Shown here piece by piece: positions 1 through 8,733 of a stretch of DNA of 64,000 nucleotides. The stretch comes from CBDCVN01 sp965223585 (GTDB taxonomy: Bacteria; Deinococcota; Deinococci; Deinococcales; Trueperaceae). Every line of letters starts with the position of its first letter. Position 1 is the first letter of the stretch. Below the pieces are notes generated by a model that was given only the letters and a program-made list of their open reading frames with translations, had not been told where the DNA came from and searched no databases. The position numbers and the translations under genes are program-made. The DNA lies in NCBI GenBank assembly GCA_965223585.1, contig CBDCWW010000020.1, positions 60,541 through 124,540 on the forward strand, given 5' to 3'.

Positions 1-412
1 GGCCAGTCATTGAACCAGAGACGTACTTATAATAGTGTGCTTGTGTTCCATCTACACTACTTACAAGGCCAGTGAATTTAATATTAAAATTCAAGTAGCC
101 ATTGCTATGTCCCTTATGACTAATAGTACCTATAAAATCAGCAGTACCATCAGCATTTTCTATAAGTGTTCCATCTGAAATAAAAAATCTATACTTACCC
201 TCAACGTCGTCAAAATTAAGTAATATCCCACCGTAGATTTGTCCTCCACCATTTGCATAGTCATAAGTATTGCTGACCGTACAAGTTTTGCCGCCACTGA
301 CAGATTCTGTTGTTTGAATGACATCACTATAACCAAAGTTAATGAGTGAAAAGCCTAATAAGAAAAAGGCCACAACTGCCACAAATTGTTTAAAAAACAT
401 AGAATAAAACAT
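1..412 (-). CDS. secreted protein of unknown function, partial (runs off the left edge)
   Basis: An open minus-strand frame of about 137 codons has no stop before the window edge. Two in-frame ATG codons are possible (410-412 and 398-400); neither has a convincing Shine-Dalgarno. The N-terminus is a hydrophobic signal-like segment (FKQFVAVVAFFLLGFSLI) followed by a polar, Gly/Thr/Ser-rich exported-type chain with one visible Cys (GGKTCTVSN). I recognise no family. Composition suggests a small beta-rich secreted or surface protein. About 860 nt of non-coding DNA separates it from mnmE, so it is probably transcribed alone. Confidence 0.6.
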   Translation of the reverse strand, partial: MFYSMFFKQFVAVVAFFLLGFSLINFGYSDVIQTTESVSGGKTCTVSNTYDYANGGGQIYGGILLNFDDVEGKYRFFISDGTLIENADGTADFIGTISHKGHSNGYLNFNIKFTGLVSSVDGTQAHYYKYVSGSMTG

Positions 413-904
413 TTGCGTTACTGAAATTATTTGGGAATAATCATTAAGCTTGTACAAAAGTAGTCTCCATTTCCTGTTGATGCTGATTTAATAATGCAGT
501 GTTATATATTTTACTTTATGGTTGTTTTATTATATAACACCGCAGTCATGAATTTGTTATTTTAGGTAACAGATTTCCACATAAAATCAGCTTTACAACA
601 TTATAATTAACATGAGTAATATGTTGCTCAATATATAGCTTTTTAAAACTTACATTCTGCCTATTCAAAACACTAAAAACTATAGCAACAAAACCTTAAA
701 ACCCAGCTAGAACCTTGTTAAATCCCGCAATGAGGTTAAAGTTAATTTATCGTTAATTAATCATTCCCAAAGAGAAGATGAAGGCTTGAGCACCAAATCA
801 TAAAAAATTATCCTGCCTGCTTAAAACACTCGCTTTAGCCATCCTTCGCTTTGCTTCCTTCACTGTGTTCAAGGACAAGCTAGGACAGGTGTGAATGAAT
901 TTTA

Positions 905-955
905 AGACTCAGGTCGAACGAAGTTGAAGACAATTTTCGTCTGCGACCTGAGTCA
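905..955. repeat. long imperfect hairpin in non-coding DNA
   Basis: GACTCAGGTCG at 906-916 pairs perfectly with CGACCTGAGTC at 944-954. The stem continues with ACGAA (918-922) against TTCGT (936-940) and a short AAGA apical loop. There is no T-tract on either side, so this is not an obvious intrinsic terminator. It may be a structured RNA element or a REP-like repeat. Confidence 0.5.
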
Positions 956-1026
956 GAGAAAAATTTAATCTTTGTCATGAAATAACACTTCCTAAAGCAC
1001 TATAGTTAGAGATAACGCAGCACAAG

Positions 1027-1270
1027 TTGCATTGTGATCTTTAAAAGTTAAGATATTGAGTTTTACAGCCGAATCGTGCTGTATGTAAAATCTTAAGCGT
1101 AGTGTCACCAGCGATAGCCAAGCTGGTTACCACTCGGATTCAAGGAACTGGAGCCGAGTATAAATAAATCCCTTTGGAGCTGTTGGCCTCTGGGTCTAGA
1201 CAAGCTTGCTTGTTTGGATTTAAGCTAGAGCTATGAATTAGGGAAGCCCACGAATAAATTCGAGGGGTCG
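1027..1270 (+). ncRNA. possible structured RNA (6S-like?), low confidence
   Basis: The stretch holds consecutive hairpins: TTAAGAT/ATCTTAA with inner TTTTAC/GTAAAA (about 1048-1097), CCAGC/GCTGG (about 1108-1126), ACTCGG/CCGAGT (1132-1158), then nested CCCT/AGGG, AGCT/AGCT and TCTAG/CTAGA pairings (1170-1242), and CCCACGAA/TTCGAGGGG (1248-1266). The segment GGAGCCGAGTATAAATAAAT resembles the GAGCCGAT...-rich central part of 6S RNA. A possible promoter is TTGCAT-16 nt-TAAGAT at 1027-1055. The strand is uncertain. It could instead be only the 3' region of mnmE plus repeats. Confidence 0.25.
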
Positions 1271-1271
1271 T

Positions 1272-2603
1272 TCACTTACCCACACAAAAATTAGCAAAGA
1301 TATGTGCTAAGGCTTCCTCTGCAACCTCTCCCCTGCCAGTCAACTCTGCTAAGCTGTGTAAGGCTTCCTCTAAATCTAGAGCAGCTAAATCGTCAGGGGC
1401 ATTCATAGCGCGGTTAACTTGTTCTTTAAGGCGAGTTAACAACTCAGTATGACGTTCATTTGTTATCCAGAGTTCACTGCTAACCCCACCTAAAAGCTTT
1501 TTGCCAATAGCTTCCCTAAGCTCTTCCAAGCCTACTTTTGTTTTGGCAGATACTCTTAAAAGGGGCAAGCTTGGTTCTTGCCAAAGCTGCTCTAAATCAC
1601 ATTTACTAGCCATAAAAAGGCTGCGATCAGCATCTAAATTATCTATCAGCTCAAAATCTTCTTTGCTAAGAGGTTGATTTACATCTAAAAGTAACAAACT
1701 TAAGTCTGCGTTGGCAGCTATCTCTCTAGCTGCAATTACCCCTGAAGCTTCAATATCATCTTTGGTGTTGCGAATGCCAGCGGTATCAATGGCAATGATA
1801 GGTACACCGCCTATTTCAAGAGGTGCCTCGAGATAATCTCGAGTAGTACCGGGAATATTACTGACTATTGAACGCTTATACCCCAGTAAAGCATTTAGTA
1901 AACTAGATTTACCTGCATTGGGTTTACCAATAAGGGCTACCCTAGCTCCTTCTTGAATTGTCTTGCCTGCTTTGGCAGTACTTAGTAGTTTTTGTATTTG
2001 CTCGAGTACCTTCTGCAAAGGTTGTATAAAATCACTTTCAGGCACACCTTCCTCAGGGTAATCAACAACTGCTTGAATGTTGCCGTAAACTTTTGTAATC
2101 TCACTTTGAATAAGGTCAAACTCTTTAGTTAACGCTTTATTCAAACCTAAAGCAGCATTTCTTCTAGCGCTATCACTTTGGGCATTTATTAAGCTAAGGA
2201 CTGACTCTGCTTGCAGTAAATCTATCTGACCATTCAGGTAAGCTCTTAAAGTAAACTCTCCCGGCTTAGCCAGTCGTGCACCATGTTTTAGGCACAATTC
2301 TAAAACTTTACGTAAAACCGCTGTGCCACCATGAGTTTGAAATTCCACCATATCTTGGACAGTGTATGAGTTAGGAGCACGGAAGGTGAGTAGTAAAGCT
2401 TCATCGACTAGTTCAACATCATCATAGATTTGGCCAAAAGTCACGCGCCTAGCGGGTATTTGACACACTTTCTTGCCCGACTTAGCAACAAAGATTTTAT
2501 TTGCTACAGCAAAGCTTTTGTCACCCGAAAGCCTAACAATGCCTATTGCTCCCACACCGGGGGCAGTAGCAATGGCAGCAATTGTATGACTTAGATCTAT
2601 CAT
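1272..2603 (-). CDS. mnmE: tRNA uridine-5-carboxymethylaminomethyl modification GTPase MnmE
   Basis: A 443-residue protein, the normal family length. The N-terminal tetrahydrofolate-binding domain begins TIAAIATAPGVGAIGIVRLSG. The embedded G domain has the P-loop GKPNAGKSS near residues 226-234, the G2 region IPGTTRD, G3 DTAG near 273-276, and a G4 that reads SKCD instead of the usual N/TKxD. The C-terminus ends in CVGK, carrying the conserved catalytic Cys of the family. With MnmG it installs the cmnm5 group at the wobble U of some tRNAs in the cytoplasm. The MnmG partner is not in the window. No strong Shine-Dalgarno precedes the ATG. The stop is followed by a hairpin (CCCCTCGAA/TTCGTGGG). 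Confidence 0.97.
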   Translation of the reverse strand: MIDLSHTIAAIATAPGVGAIGIVRLSGDKSFAVANKIFVAKSGKKVCQIPARRVTFGQIYDDVELVDEALLLTFRAPNSYTVQDMVEFQTHGGTAVLRKVLELCLKHGARLAKPGEFTLRAYLNGQIDLLQAESVLSLINAQSDSARRNAALGLNKALTKEFDLIQSEITKVYGNIQAVVDYPEEGVPESDFIQPLQKVLEQIQKLLSTAKAGKTIQEGARVALIGKPNAGKSSLLNALLGYKRSIVSNIPGTTRDYLEAPLEIGGVPIIAIDTAGIRNTKDDIEASGVIAAREIAANADLSLLLLDVNQPLSKEDFELIDNLDADRSLFMASKCDLEQLWQEPSLPLLRVSAKTKVGLEELREAIGKKLLGGVSSELWITNERHTELLTRLKEQVNRAMNAPDDLAALDLEEALHSLAELTGRGEVAEEALAHIFANFCVGK

Positions 2604-2769
2604 AAGTAAAGGTGTAAGGGACCTTCGTTTTGCTGCTCATGATTCAGACATAGCAGTGTGAGGTGAACCCAATTGATCGGACAAAAAATTAAGGTTAATT
2701 AAGACCTACTAAAATAATAACAAACTGAGATTACATTGTTTGTAAGCTCGATAACAGTTTGCTCTGTTG

Positions 2770-3594
2770 TTATTGGCTTAGTTTTTCCTTTCTGTAAACT
2801 AACTCAGGTGTTTTGTACTGCAATGATTGATGTGGACGTTCACTATTATAAAATTGCAAGTACTTTCCTATTTCTTCCCTTCCTTGCTCAATATTTTTGT
2901 ACTCCTTAAGGTATACCTCTTCATATTTTACAGTTCTCCACAACCTTTCTGTAAATATATTATCCATGTATGAACCTCTTCCATCCATGCTGATTGCTAT
3001 TTCATTTGCCTTCAATATATCTGTAAACTCATAACTCGTGTACTGACTACCTTGATCTGTATTGAATATCTCTGGCTTCTCTCCTTCCAATGCCTCTTCT
3101 AATGCTTCTATACAGAACGTTGCTTTCATGTTACTTGAAACTTCCCATGAGACTACATAACGGCTATACCAATCCATTACTACTACCAGATAGCAATACC
3201 CTCCTTGTAAACGTATATAGGTGATATCACTAGCCCATACCTGATTTGGTTTGTTTATGATTTTGTTTTTCAGAAGGTATGGGTAAATTTTGTGTCCTTC
3301 CTTTGGTTTACTTAATTTGGGCTTGGCATAAATTGCTTGCAAACCCATCAGGCACATCAAACGATATACTCTTTTGTGATTGACTTTATAGCTTTCTCCA
3401 TTGAGCATTGCTGTTATCTTACGATAGCCTAGAAAAGGATGATCTGTATATAACTCATCTATCCTTTGCATCAACTTTTCATTGAGATCACTGATTCCTG
3501 TAGGTCGATAGTAATAACTACTACGATTCAGGTTCAGTAACTCACATTGTTTAGTAATGCTCAATTGAGGGTGCTTTGGGTCAACTATCAACAT
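2770..3594 (-). CDS. IS3-family transposase OrfB (DDE integrase catalytic part)
   Basis: 274 residues, intact. It shows the rve-type catalytic core: D in WASDITYIRL, D in IFNTDQGSQYTS, and the final E in the MDNIFTERLWRTVKYEEVY block, followed by YNSERPHQSLQYKTPE. This is the standard IS3-group DD35E signature. The N-terminal HTH_21-like part (LLNLNRSSYYYRP) is present. The frame is open upstream of this ATG into orfA, so the functional product is most likely an OrfAB fusion made by -1 frameshifting rather than free OrfB. Confidence 0.92.
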   Translation of the reverse strand: MLIVDPKHPQLSITKQCELLNLNRSSYYYRPTGISDLNEKLMQRIDELYTDHPFLGYRKITAMLNGESYKVNHKRVYRLMCLMGLQAIYAKPKLSKPKEGHKIYPYLLKNKIINKPNQVWASDITYIRLQGGYCYLVVVMDWYSRYVVSWEVSSNMKATFCIEALEEALEGEKPEIFNTDQGSQYTSYEFTDILKANEIAISMDGRGSYMDNIFTERLWRTVKYEEVYLKEYKNIEQGREEIGKYLQFYNSERPHQSLQYKTPELVYRKEKLSQ

Positions 3595-3608
3595 ACGTTC
3601 CTCTTGGC

Positions 3609-3902
3609 TCAGTTTTTGAGCCCTTTGGACAAAAAATCTAATTCCATTTTCAACTTACCGATCTGTTCGTATAGTGCAGCCTCTCTACGTTCTTGTAGTC
3701 TTGCTTTTCTGCCTCTTAGTAGTGAAAATCTTTCATTCAATGCCTCTGATCCAGCTTTTTTCCATTCTTTAATTTGAGTGGTGTGTACACCATATTGACT
3801 TGCTAATTCTGCAAGATTTTTCTCCCCAGCTATGGCTGCTGCTGCAACTTTAGCTTTGAATTCTTTCTTATATGTTTTTCTTATTCCTTTTGTCTGGCTC
3901 AT
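3609..3902 (-). CDS. IS3-family transposase OrfA (helix-turn-helix)
   Basis: 97 residues with the HTH_Tnp_1 pattern: K-rich N-terminus (RKTYKKEFKAKVAAAAI), LAELASQYGVHTTQIKEWKK, then a leucine-zipper-like KLKMELDFLSKGLKN tail. It binds the element ends and is fused to OrfB by frameshifting. The stop lies just upstream of the orfB start codon and in a different frame, as usual for this family. Confidence 0.9.
   Translation of the reverse strand: MSQTKGIRKTYKKEFKAKVAAAAIAGEKNLAELASQYGVHTTQIKEWKKAGSEALNERFSLLRGRKARLQERREAALYEQIGKLKMELDFLSKGLKN
3630..3636 (-). other. probable -1 programmed frameshift site of the IS3 element
   Basis: Near the end of orfA the minus strand reads GAT TTT TTG TCC, which contains the slippery heptamer T TTT TTG. 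A -1 slip continues GTC CAA AGG GCT CAA... without a stop straight into the orfB frame, giving the usual FVQRAQKLSQEER-type linker of IS3 OrfAB proteins. The fusion is inferred from reading-frame continuity and family precedent. Confidence 0.7.
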
Positions 3903-4029
3903 TTATATCTCCATATTCTAGATATTTTACATCTTTAATGGACCTTAATTTCGCCGGGGTTTTTTGTCTAAATTTTGGGGGTAAGCTCAGTGGTTCATTT
4001 CGAAGGATTATGTTACCTAATACAGTTAT

Positions 4030-4863
4030 TTACTCAACTCTTCTTGCTGAAGCATGCCAATTACGAAGCACTAGATAGCTAAAACAATTAATAACTAGTA
4101 GAAAAAACACTCCTAAGGTAATTGAAAGAATAGTAGCAGCAAAAATCTCAGCAGTTTGAAGATAATTATAAGCAGACAGAATGAAGTAGCCTAATCCGCC
4201 ACGCATGGAACTCATACCAGCGACATACTCTCCTACAATTGCTCCTATAACACTTAAACCAGCAGCAATCCTCAAGCCTGAGAAAAAGTAAGGTAGGGCA
4301 TAGGGCAAACGTAATTTACTTAAAATTTGCCAAGGTGAGGCACTGTAAAGCTTAAAAAGCTGCACAAGGCTAGTATCCGTTGAAAATAAGCCTGTGGTTG
4401 TACTAGCTATGATAGGGAAAATGCTAATGATAACAGCAATTATAACCATAGCAGGTACTCCAACTCCAAACCAAACGATAATGACAGGAGCAATAGCAAT
4501 TATAGGCGTAGTTTGTAAAATAATAGTATAGGGAAAAAAAGCGCGATACAAGTATTTAGATAGTGCCAGAAAAAGTGAGATAGATAAACCTATAGTAGTA
4601 GCTAAAAAAAGAGCCAAGGCTGAAATATTAAATGTAGCCCATGTAGCACTTAAAAGTTCGTTACGTTTTTCAAAGAAGGTTTCTATGACATGTTTGGGGC
4701 TAGGCACAAGATAATGAGGCCATTTAAATACAGTGATACTCATTTGCCATAATATAATGATAACAATGAGAGTCAGAATAGGCAGCAATATAAAACTAAC
4801 AATCTTAGTATATACGAAAAACGGGTTAGAATTGGACGTTTTCATATATTCTAAAGGGTGCAT
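4030..4863 (-). CDS. ABC transporter permease, NitT/TauT/SsuC-like
   Basis: 277 residues, about six membrane segments. The BPD_transp_1 coupling loop is recognisable near LVQLFKLYSASPWQILSKL...LPYFFSGLRIAAGLS. The family feeds ATPases of the nitrate/sulfonate/taurine/pyrimidine-precursor type; the substrate cannot be read from the permease. The matching type of ATPase lies 13 kb away on the other strand (17947-18699), and no periplasmic binding protein of this class is in the window. The ATG is directly preceded by a perfect hairpin. An in-frame ATG at 4843-4845 is an alternative start. The IS3 element sits just downstream. Confidence 0.88.
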   Translation of the reverse strand: MHPLEYMKTSNSNPFFVYTKIVSFILLPILTLIVIIILWQMSITVFKWPHYLVPSPKHVIETFFEKRNELLSATWATFNISALALFLATTIGLSISLFLALSKYLYRAFFPYTIILQTTPIIAIAPVIIVWFGVGVPAMVIIAVIISIFPIIASTTTGLFSTDTSLVQLFKLYSASPWQILSKLRLPYALPYFFSGLRIAAGLSVIGAIVGEYVAGMSSMRGGLGYFILSAYNYLQTAEIFAATILSITLGVFFLLVINCFSYLVLRNWHASARRVE

Positions 4864-4896
4864 AGATACTAAGTTTCTCCAAGAAACTTAGTATCT
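4864..4896 (-). promoter_or_regulatory. perfect 15-bp hairpin abutting the permease start codon
   Basis: AGATACTAAGTTTCT (4864-4878) and its exact inverse (4882-4896) flank a 3-nt loop. The right edge on the minus strand touches the ATG at 4861-4863. In mRNA the only GGAG-like ribosome site would lie at the hairpin apex. It could be an operator, a translational switch, or the 3' stem-loop of ymdB, which ends at 4929. Confidence 0.6.
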
Positions 4897-4928
4897 GGAG
4901 AATAAATAGCTCAGATACCTTAATGTCT

Positions 4929-5714
4929 TTAGAAATACTCTTCATTGCTAAAGCATTCTTGCCATTGCAACCTTTCAATATTTTTTGCTTTTCCCTCTTC
5001 TATATCTATTATTACAGCAGAAAGTGTTGCTTTACCTTCAGCAGGTTTGAAACGTTTAGGTATTTTGTTCACAAAGCGGTGATGAACTGCTTCAAAATCC
5101 ATACCTACAGCAGAATCCTGCACTCCTGTCATACCTACATCAGTTATATAAGCAGTTCCTTTTTTGATTGTTTCATCTGCCGTTTGTACATGAGTATGAG
5201 TACCGATAATAGCTGTAACACGGCCAGCTAAATGGTGTCCCATAGTCTTTTTTTCGCTTGTAGCTTCAGCATGAAAGTCTATGATAAGAGGTTCATCTTT
5301 AGGTACATGCTCTATAATGGCATCAAGGCTTTTAAAGGGGCAATCAAGAGGTTCCATATAAACTCTACCCATAGCTACAGCTAAATGAATACGATCTCCT
5401 AAGCGATTGCTGTAAGCAGCATAACCTAAACCCGGCGTATTAATTGGGTAATTTAAAGGTCGTAAAAGCCTTGAATTTTCTTCTAAAAGGGTTACTGTTT
5501 CATTGTTGTCCCAAACATGATTACCTAATGTAATAGCATCAACACCTGCATCAAGCATATTTTTAAAGTATTTACGAGAAATACCTCTACCACCCGAAAT
5601 GTTCTCGCCATTGGCAATTACAAAATCAAAATCTTCACTATAATCCTTAAGGTAGGCTTTAAGTACTCGAAGTCCTGCTTGGGCAAATACATCACCAATA
5701 AAAAGGATTCGCAT
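4929..5714 (-). CDS. YmdB-family metallophosphoesterase (TIGR00282)
   Basis: 261 residues, the family length. Dinuclear metal ligands are visible in order: GDVF at the N-terminus, ANGENISGGRGI, LGNHVWDN, DFHAEATSEK, and GTHTHVQTAD, followed by ITDVGMTGV. Members are cytoplasmic phosphodiesterases reported to hydrolyse cyclic nucleotides and to influence biofilm formation and motility in Bacillus; the role here is inferred from family only. It may be co-transcribed with the downstream permease gene, but the 65-nt gap contains a strong hairpin. Confidence 0.9.
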   Translation of the reverse strand: MRILFIGDVFAQAGLRVLKAYLKDYSEDFDFVIANGENISGGRGISRKYFKNMLDAGVDAITLGNHVWDNNETVTLLEENSRLLRPLNYPINTPGLGYAAYSNRLGDRIHLAVAMGRVYMEPLDCPFKSLDAIIEHVPKDEPLIIDFHAEATSEKKTMGHHLAGRVTAIIGTHTHVQTADETIKKGTAYITDVGMTGVQDSAVGMDFEAVHHRFVNKIPKRFKPAEGKATLSAVIIDIEEGKAKNIERLQWQECFSNEEYF

Positions 5715-5872
5715 TACATCTTAAGAATAACATCAAAAAATTATATTTTTTTAGCCCCGAAAAAGTTTATAATCTATGTTATGTCTATAATACTCCAGAA
5801 AAAAATTTTTCCTATGGATATATTTATTAACTTTATGTTTCCTATCAGGAAAAAAGTTCAGAATAAAAAATT

Positions 5873-6151
5873 ATGAGTGTCAAAGAATTTAAATTAGAGG
5901 TTGATAAGGAAATTGCTCGAGGCAGGTATGCCAATATGGCAATAATAACACACACTAAAAATGAATTTTTAATCGATTTTGCTCTAGCTTGTCCTGGTCA
6001 GCCACCGCTTGTAAATAATCGTGTAATTACTAGTCCACAATATGCCAAGGCGCTTTTACGCAGTCTAGAAGACAACATAAGGCGTTACGATGCACGTTTT
6101 GGATCTTTATCTGAGGATATATCCAAGCGCGACCCACAAAAGCATAACTAA
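5873..6151 (+). CDS. DUF3467-family small protein
   Basis: 92 residues. The pattern RGRYANMAIITHTKNEFLIDF, then NNRVITSPQYAKALLRSLEDNIRRYDARFG, matches DUF3467 (YAN...EF.iDF...Rv..sP..AK.l...L..Ni..YE..fG). Function is unknown. The gene stands alone between the ymdB gene (minus strand) and a 560-nt non-coding stretch. No Shine-Dalgarno is evident before the ATG. It contains one CTCGAG site. Confidence 0.8.
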   Translation: MSVKEFKLEVDKEIARGRYANMAIITHTKNEFLIDFALACPGQPPLVNNRVITSPQYAKALLRSLEDNIRRYDARFGSLSEDISKRDPQKHN

Positions 6152-6708
6152 GTGTTTGCAAATTATATTTCAGATGCGTTACTATATTTAAAGATAAACT
6201 AAGGTAGTGCAGTTAGTAACAAACTTTAATCTATAAGTTCAAACTTTAATGATAAAGTAGTACAGGAAAAAATTTTTGTTAAATAAACTAGACGCCTTAT
6301 TCATAAATGAACCCTGATGTTTGTGATACTTTCATATTAAAGCATAGATTTTAGTTAATATCCTGACACTTAAATCAATTACCAACAAAGATATTGTAGC
6401 AAAAGTGAAAAAAAATCTTGTATTTCTTCAAAAAATTTTAAAGCAGAAAATCTTCTTATGGTTCTAGTTATGCTATATCATTATAAAAATAGCAAAGAAT
6501 TATTCCCACACCATAATACAATAAGGTTTTTTCACAAAGGCTACCCTTATAAGGAATTAAATGATACTCTTAGTTATCAAAAGGCAAGGCCCTACCTAAA
6601 GATATATAATTGCCGAATAACACATCTAGTAATCTTTAGTAGTTTAATTGCCTTAATAAAAGAGTGGAAAGCAAGTAACATTTCCTTTGTGATTGTAGAG
6701 GTTGCACA
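6152..6708. other. AT-rich non-coding spacer before the kinase gene
   Basis: I see no convincing gene. One 90-codon plus-strand frame (6458-6730) lacks a ribosome site, has biased low-complexity codons and overlaps the kinase start, so it is not called. The kinase promoter probably lies here, but I could not pick a confident hexamer pair. Confidence 0.5.
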
Positions 6709-8733
6709 GTGCTTTTTATTGGAGCAGTAGTCGCTGCATTTTTGGCACTACTTTTTTCGCGTTTCCCTGTATGGTTAAATAGCCTTTTTATTAGCCTTTT
6801 TTTCCTTTTGACAATAGCTCTAGCAAAATTTGGTGGGCTCGAGCGTGCTATCATCCTAGCCCTCTTTAGTGCTATAGGTTTAAGCATTCTTATGCCAGCA
6901 ACACCGACAGAGTCAGCACGTAGCCGTGTTAGTTCTAAAAAAGTGCCTAAACGTAGGCGTCGGAAACGTAAAACATCTCTCACATTATCTGATACTGAAG
7001 TTGAAGACGTTGAAGTGCCCGGCTATGAGATAATAGGAAAAGTTGGTTCTGGAGGCATGGCTAGTGTATTTAAAGCACGGCGTAAAAGTGATGGTGAAAT
7101 TGTTGCTCTTAAAGTTCCTATGGAACAATATGTTGCCGATGCTAAGTTTGTCCGGCGTTTTCATCGTGAAGCCGAGGTAGCTTTGCGTTTAAATCATCAA
7201 AATATTGTAAAAACTTTTGAGCACGGTAGTCAGGGTGTTAAACATTTTATGGCTATGGAGCTTCTAGAAGGTCGTAGTTTAGAAGAGTATATAGAAAATG
7301 ATGAACTTCTTCTTAATGCTAAAATTGGCGTTATGAGTTTGGTGGTAGAAGCCCTCGAACACATTCATGAAGCAGGTATTATTCATAGAGATATCAAACC
7401 TGCTAACATTATGATTTTAAAAGGTGGAATTCGCCCTAATGAAGATCCCGTGATCCAGCCCGATGCAGTTAAGCTCATGGATTTTGGCATTGCAGGGGGG
7501 AAAATGTTGGCCAAACTTACCATGGCAGGAGCACGTTTAGGAACGCCTATTTACATGTCTCCTGAGCAAGCTCGAGGACTAAAAATTGATTCTCGTAGTG
7601 ATATTTATAGTCTTGGCCTAGTTTTCTATGAGATGTTAGCTGGTCAAACTGCTTTTAAAGGAAACTATGAATCTATAGTCCATCAGCAAATCTTCCAAAA
7701 TCCTACTCCACCTAGGCAAATTAATTTGGAAGTTCCTAAAGCCCTTGATGACTTAGTTATGTGGATGGTTGCTAAAGATCCAGATGACAGACCAACCCTT
7801 GAAAAAGTTTCAGAAGTCTTGAAGCGTTATCCTTACAGTGAGGAACAGAGTGTACAAACAGAAATGCCTAGCCATTTAGCTGTTGTGGTTAATGCTCCCC
7901 AAGGAATTTTGCGCATACTTGACTTAGAGGGTGAGCTTCATAGTTCTTTTGGCAAAATTGGCATGGGCAAAAATAAATTTTTTGCTGTACCGCAAGCTAT
8001 AGCTATAGACGGCATGGGTAATTATTATTTAGCAATAGTAGAACAAAGCTCTATTGAGGGTAGACAAATGATTCATAAGCTTAACCCCCGTGGTGAAGTG
8101 ATCAGCTCATTTGGCAAATATGGCATGAAACCCGGTGACCTTCTAAACCCTACTGCACTAGCTATAGGTGAAAACTGTATTTATATTTTAGATAGTGAAA
8201 CTCAAATGATACAATGTTTCGATTTCCTAGGACGCTATCTTAACAGTTTTGGTGGTTCTGGTCATGGGCGTGGACTCTTTGACCAACCAAGATCAATGTG
8301 TGTAGGGCCTGATGGTTGTGTATATATACTTGACTATGGCAATAAACAAGTGCAGCGATTTGATAATGATGGGAATTATCAAACTCGTTGGGCCTTCAAG
8401 CGAAGTGCAGAACAACAAGGTTTACGTGTTTTAGATGGTTGTACTGTAGACGAGGAAAACAATATTTATATTAGTGATGCTAGCGGTGGGAAAATACGCA
8501 AAATCACTCCTGAAGGTAAGGTAGCTTTGTCTTTTGATGCTGAGGCCTTACAAGATGAAACCGGAGATGCTATTTTCGATATGGACGTAGATCATTTGGG
8601 AAATCTTTACGTTGCTCGTCAAGGCAGCCATACTATCCACAAATATGATTCTTTAGGAAACTATATAAGTGCTTTTGAGACCTATGCTCCAATTATACAA
8701 ATGGTTGTAAATATCAGTCCTCAAGTTGAATAA
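6709..8733 (+). CDS. membrane-anchored Ser/Thr protein kinase with C-terminal NHL propeller
   Basis: 674 residues starting at GTG. Residues 1-62 hold three hydrophobic segments, followed by a basic stop-transfer stretch (KRRRRKRK, 81-88). A Hanks-type kinase domain covers about 105-370: glycine loop VGSGGMASVF (112-121), Lys135 in VALKV, HRDIKPAN (226-233), DFG (258-260), GTPIYMSPEQ (278-287). From about 385 to the end come NHL/SMP-30-like beta-propeller repeats (PQGILRILDLEGELHSSFG, LLNPTALAIGENCIYILDS, LFDQPRSMCVGPDGCVYILD). In mycobacterial PknD the NHL propeller is extracytoplasmic, after a TM helix. Here no TM lies between the two domains, so both should be cytoplasmic. The gene overlaps the Sco1 gene by 8 nt, suggesting coupling. 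Confidence 0.9.
   Translation: MLFIGAVVAAFLALLFSRFPVWLNSLFISLFFLLTIALAKFGGLERAIILALFSAIGLSILMPATPTESARSRVSSKKVPKRRRRKRKTSLTLSDTEVEDVEVPGYEIIGKVGSGGMASVFKARRKSDGEIVALKVPMEQYVADAKFVRRFHREAEVALRLNHQNIVKTFEHGSQGVKHFMAMELLEGRSLEEYIENDELLLNAKIGVMSLVVEALEHIHEAGIIHRDIKPANIMILKGGIRPNEDPVIQPDAVKLMDFGIAGGKMLAKLTMAGARLGTPIYMSPEQARGLKIDSRSDIYSLGLVFYEMLAGQTAFKGNYESIVHQQIFQNPTPPRQINLEVPKALDDLVMWMVAKDPDDRPTLEKVSEVLKRYPYSEEQSVQTEMPSHLAVVVNAPQGILRILDLEGELHSSFGKIGMGKNKFFAVPQAIAIDGMGNYYLAIVEQSSIEGRQMIHKLNPRGEVISSFGKYGMKPGDLLNPTALAIGENCIYILDSETQMIQCFDFLGRYLNSFGGSGHGRGLFDQPRSMCVGPDGCVYILDYGNKQVQRFDNDGNYQTRWAFKRSAEQQGLRVLDGCTVDEENNIYISDASGGKIRKITPEGKVALSFDAEALQDETGDAIFDMDVDHLGNLYVARQGSHTIHKYDSLGNYISAFETYAPIIQMVVNISPQVE

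Larger units (their letters stand above)
2680..3968 (-). mobile_element. IS3-family insertion sequence (approximate ends)
   Basis: Two overlapping-frame transposase genes, orfA and orfB, are flanked by imperfect inverted ends. The low end reads GACAAAAAATTAAGG from 2680; the high end, reverse-complemented, reads GACAAAAAA followed by a short GC-rich insert and then ATTAAGG. The ends are therefore not identical, and I see no clean target duplication, so limits are uncertain by some bases and the copy may be old. It lies between mnmE and an ABC permease gene. It contains no CTCGAG sites, unlike the surrounding chromosome. Confidence 0.75.

Noticed and set aside
1027..1270. tmRNA, SRP RNA or RNase P RNA as explanation for the structured stretch
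   Set aside because: The tmRNA T-arm and tag, the SRP GGAAGGAAGCAGCC-type core, and the RNase P GAGGAAAGTCCGGGC core are all absent.
6458..6730. 90-codon ORF before the kinase gene
   Set aside because: No ribosome site, overlaps the kinase start, and no domain-like composition.
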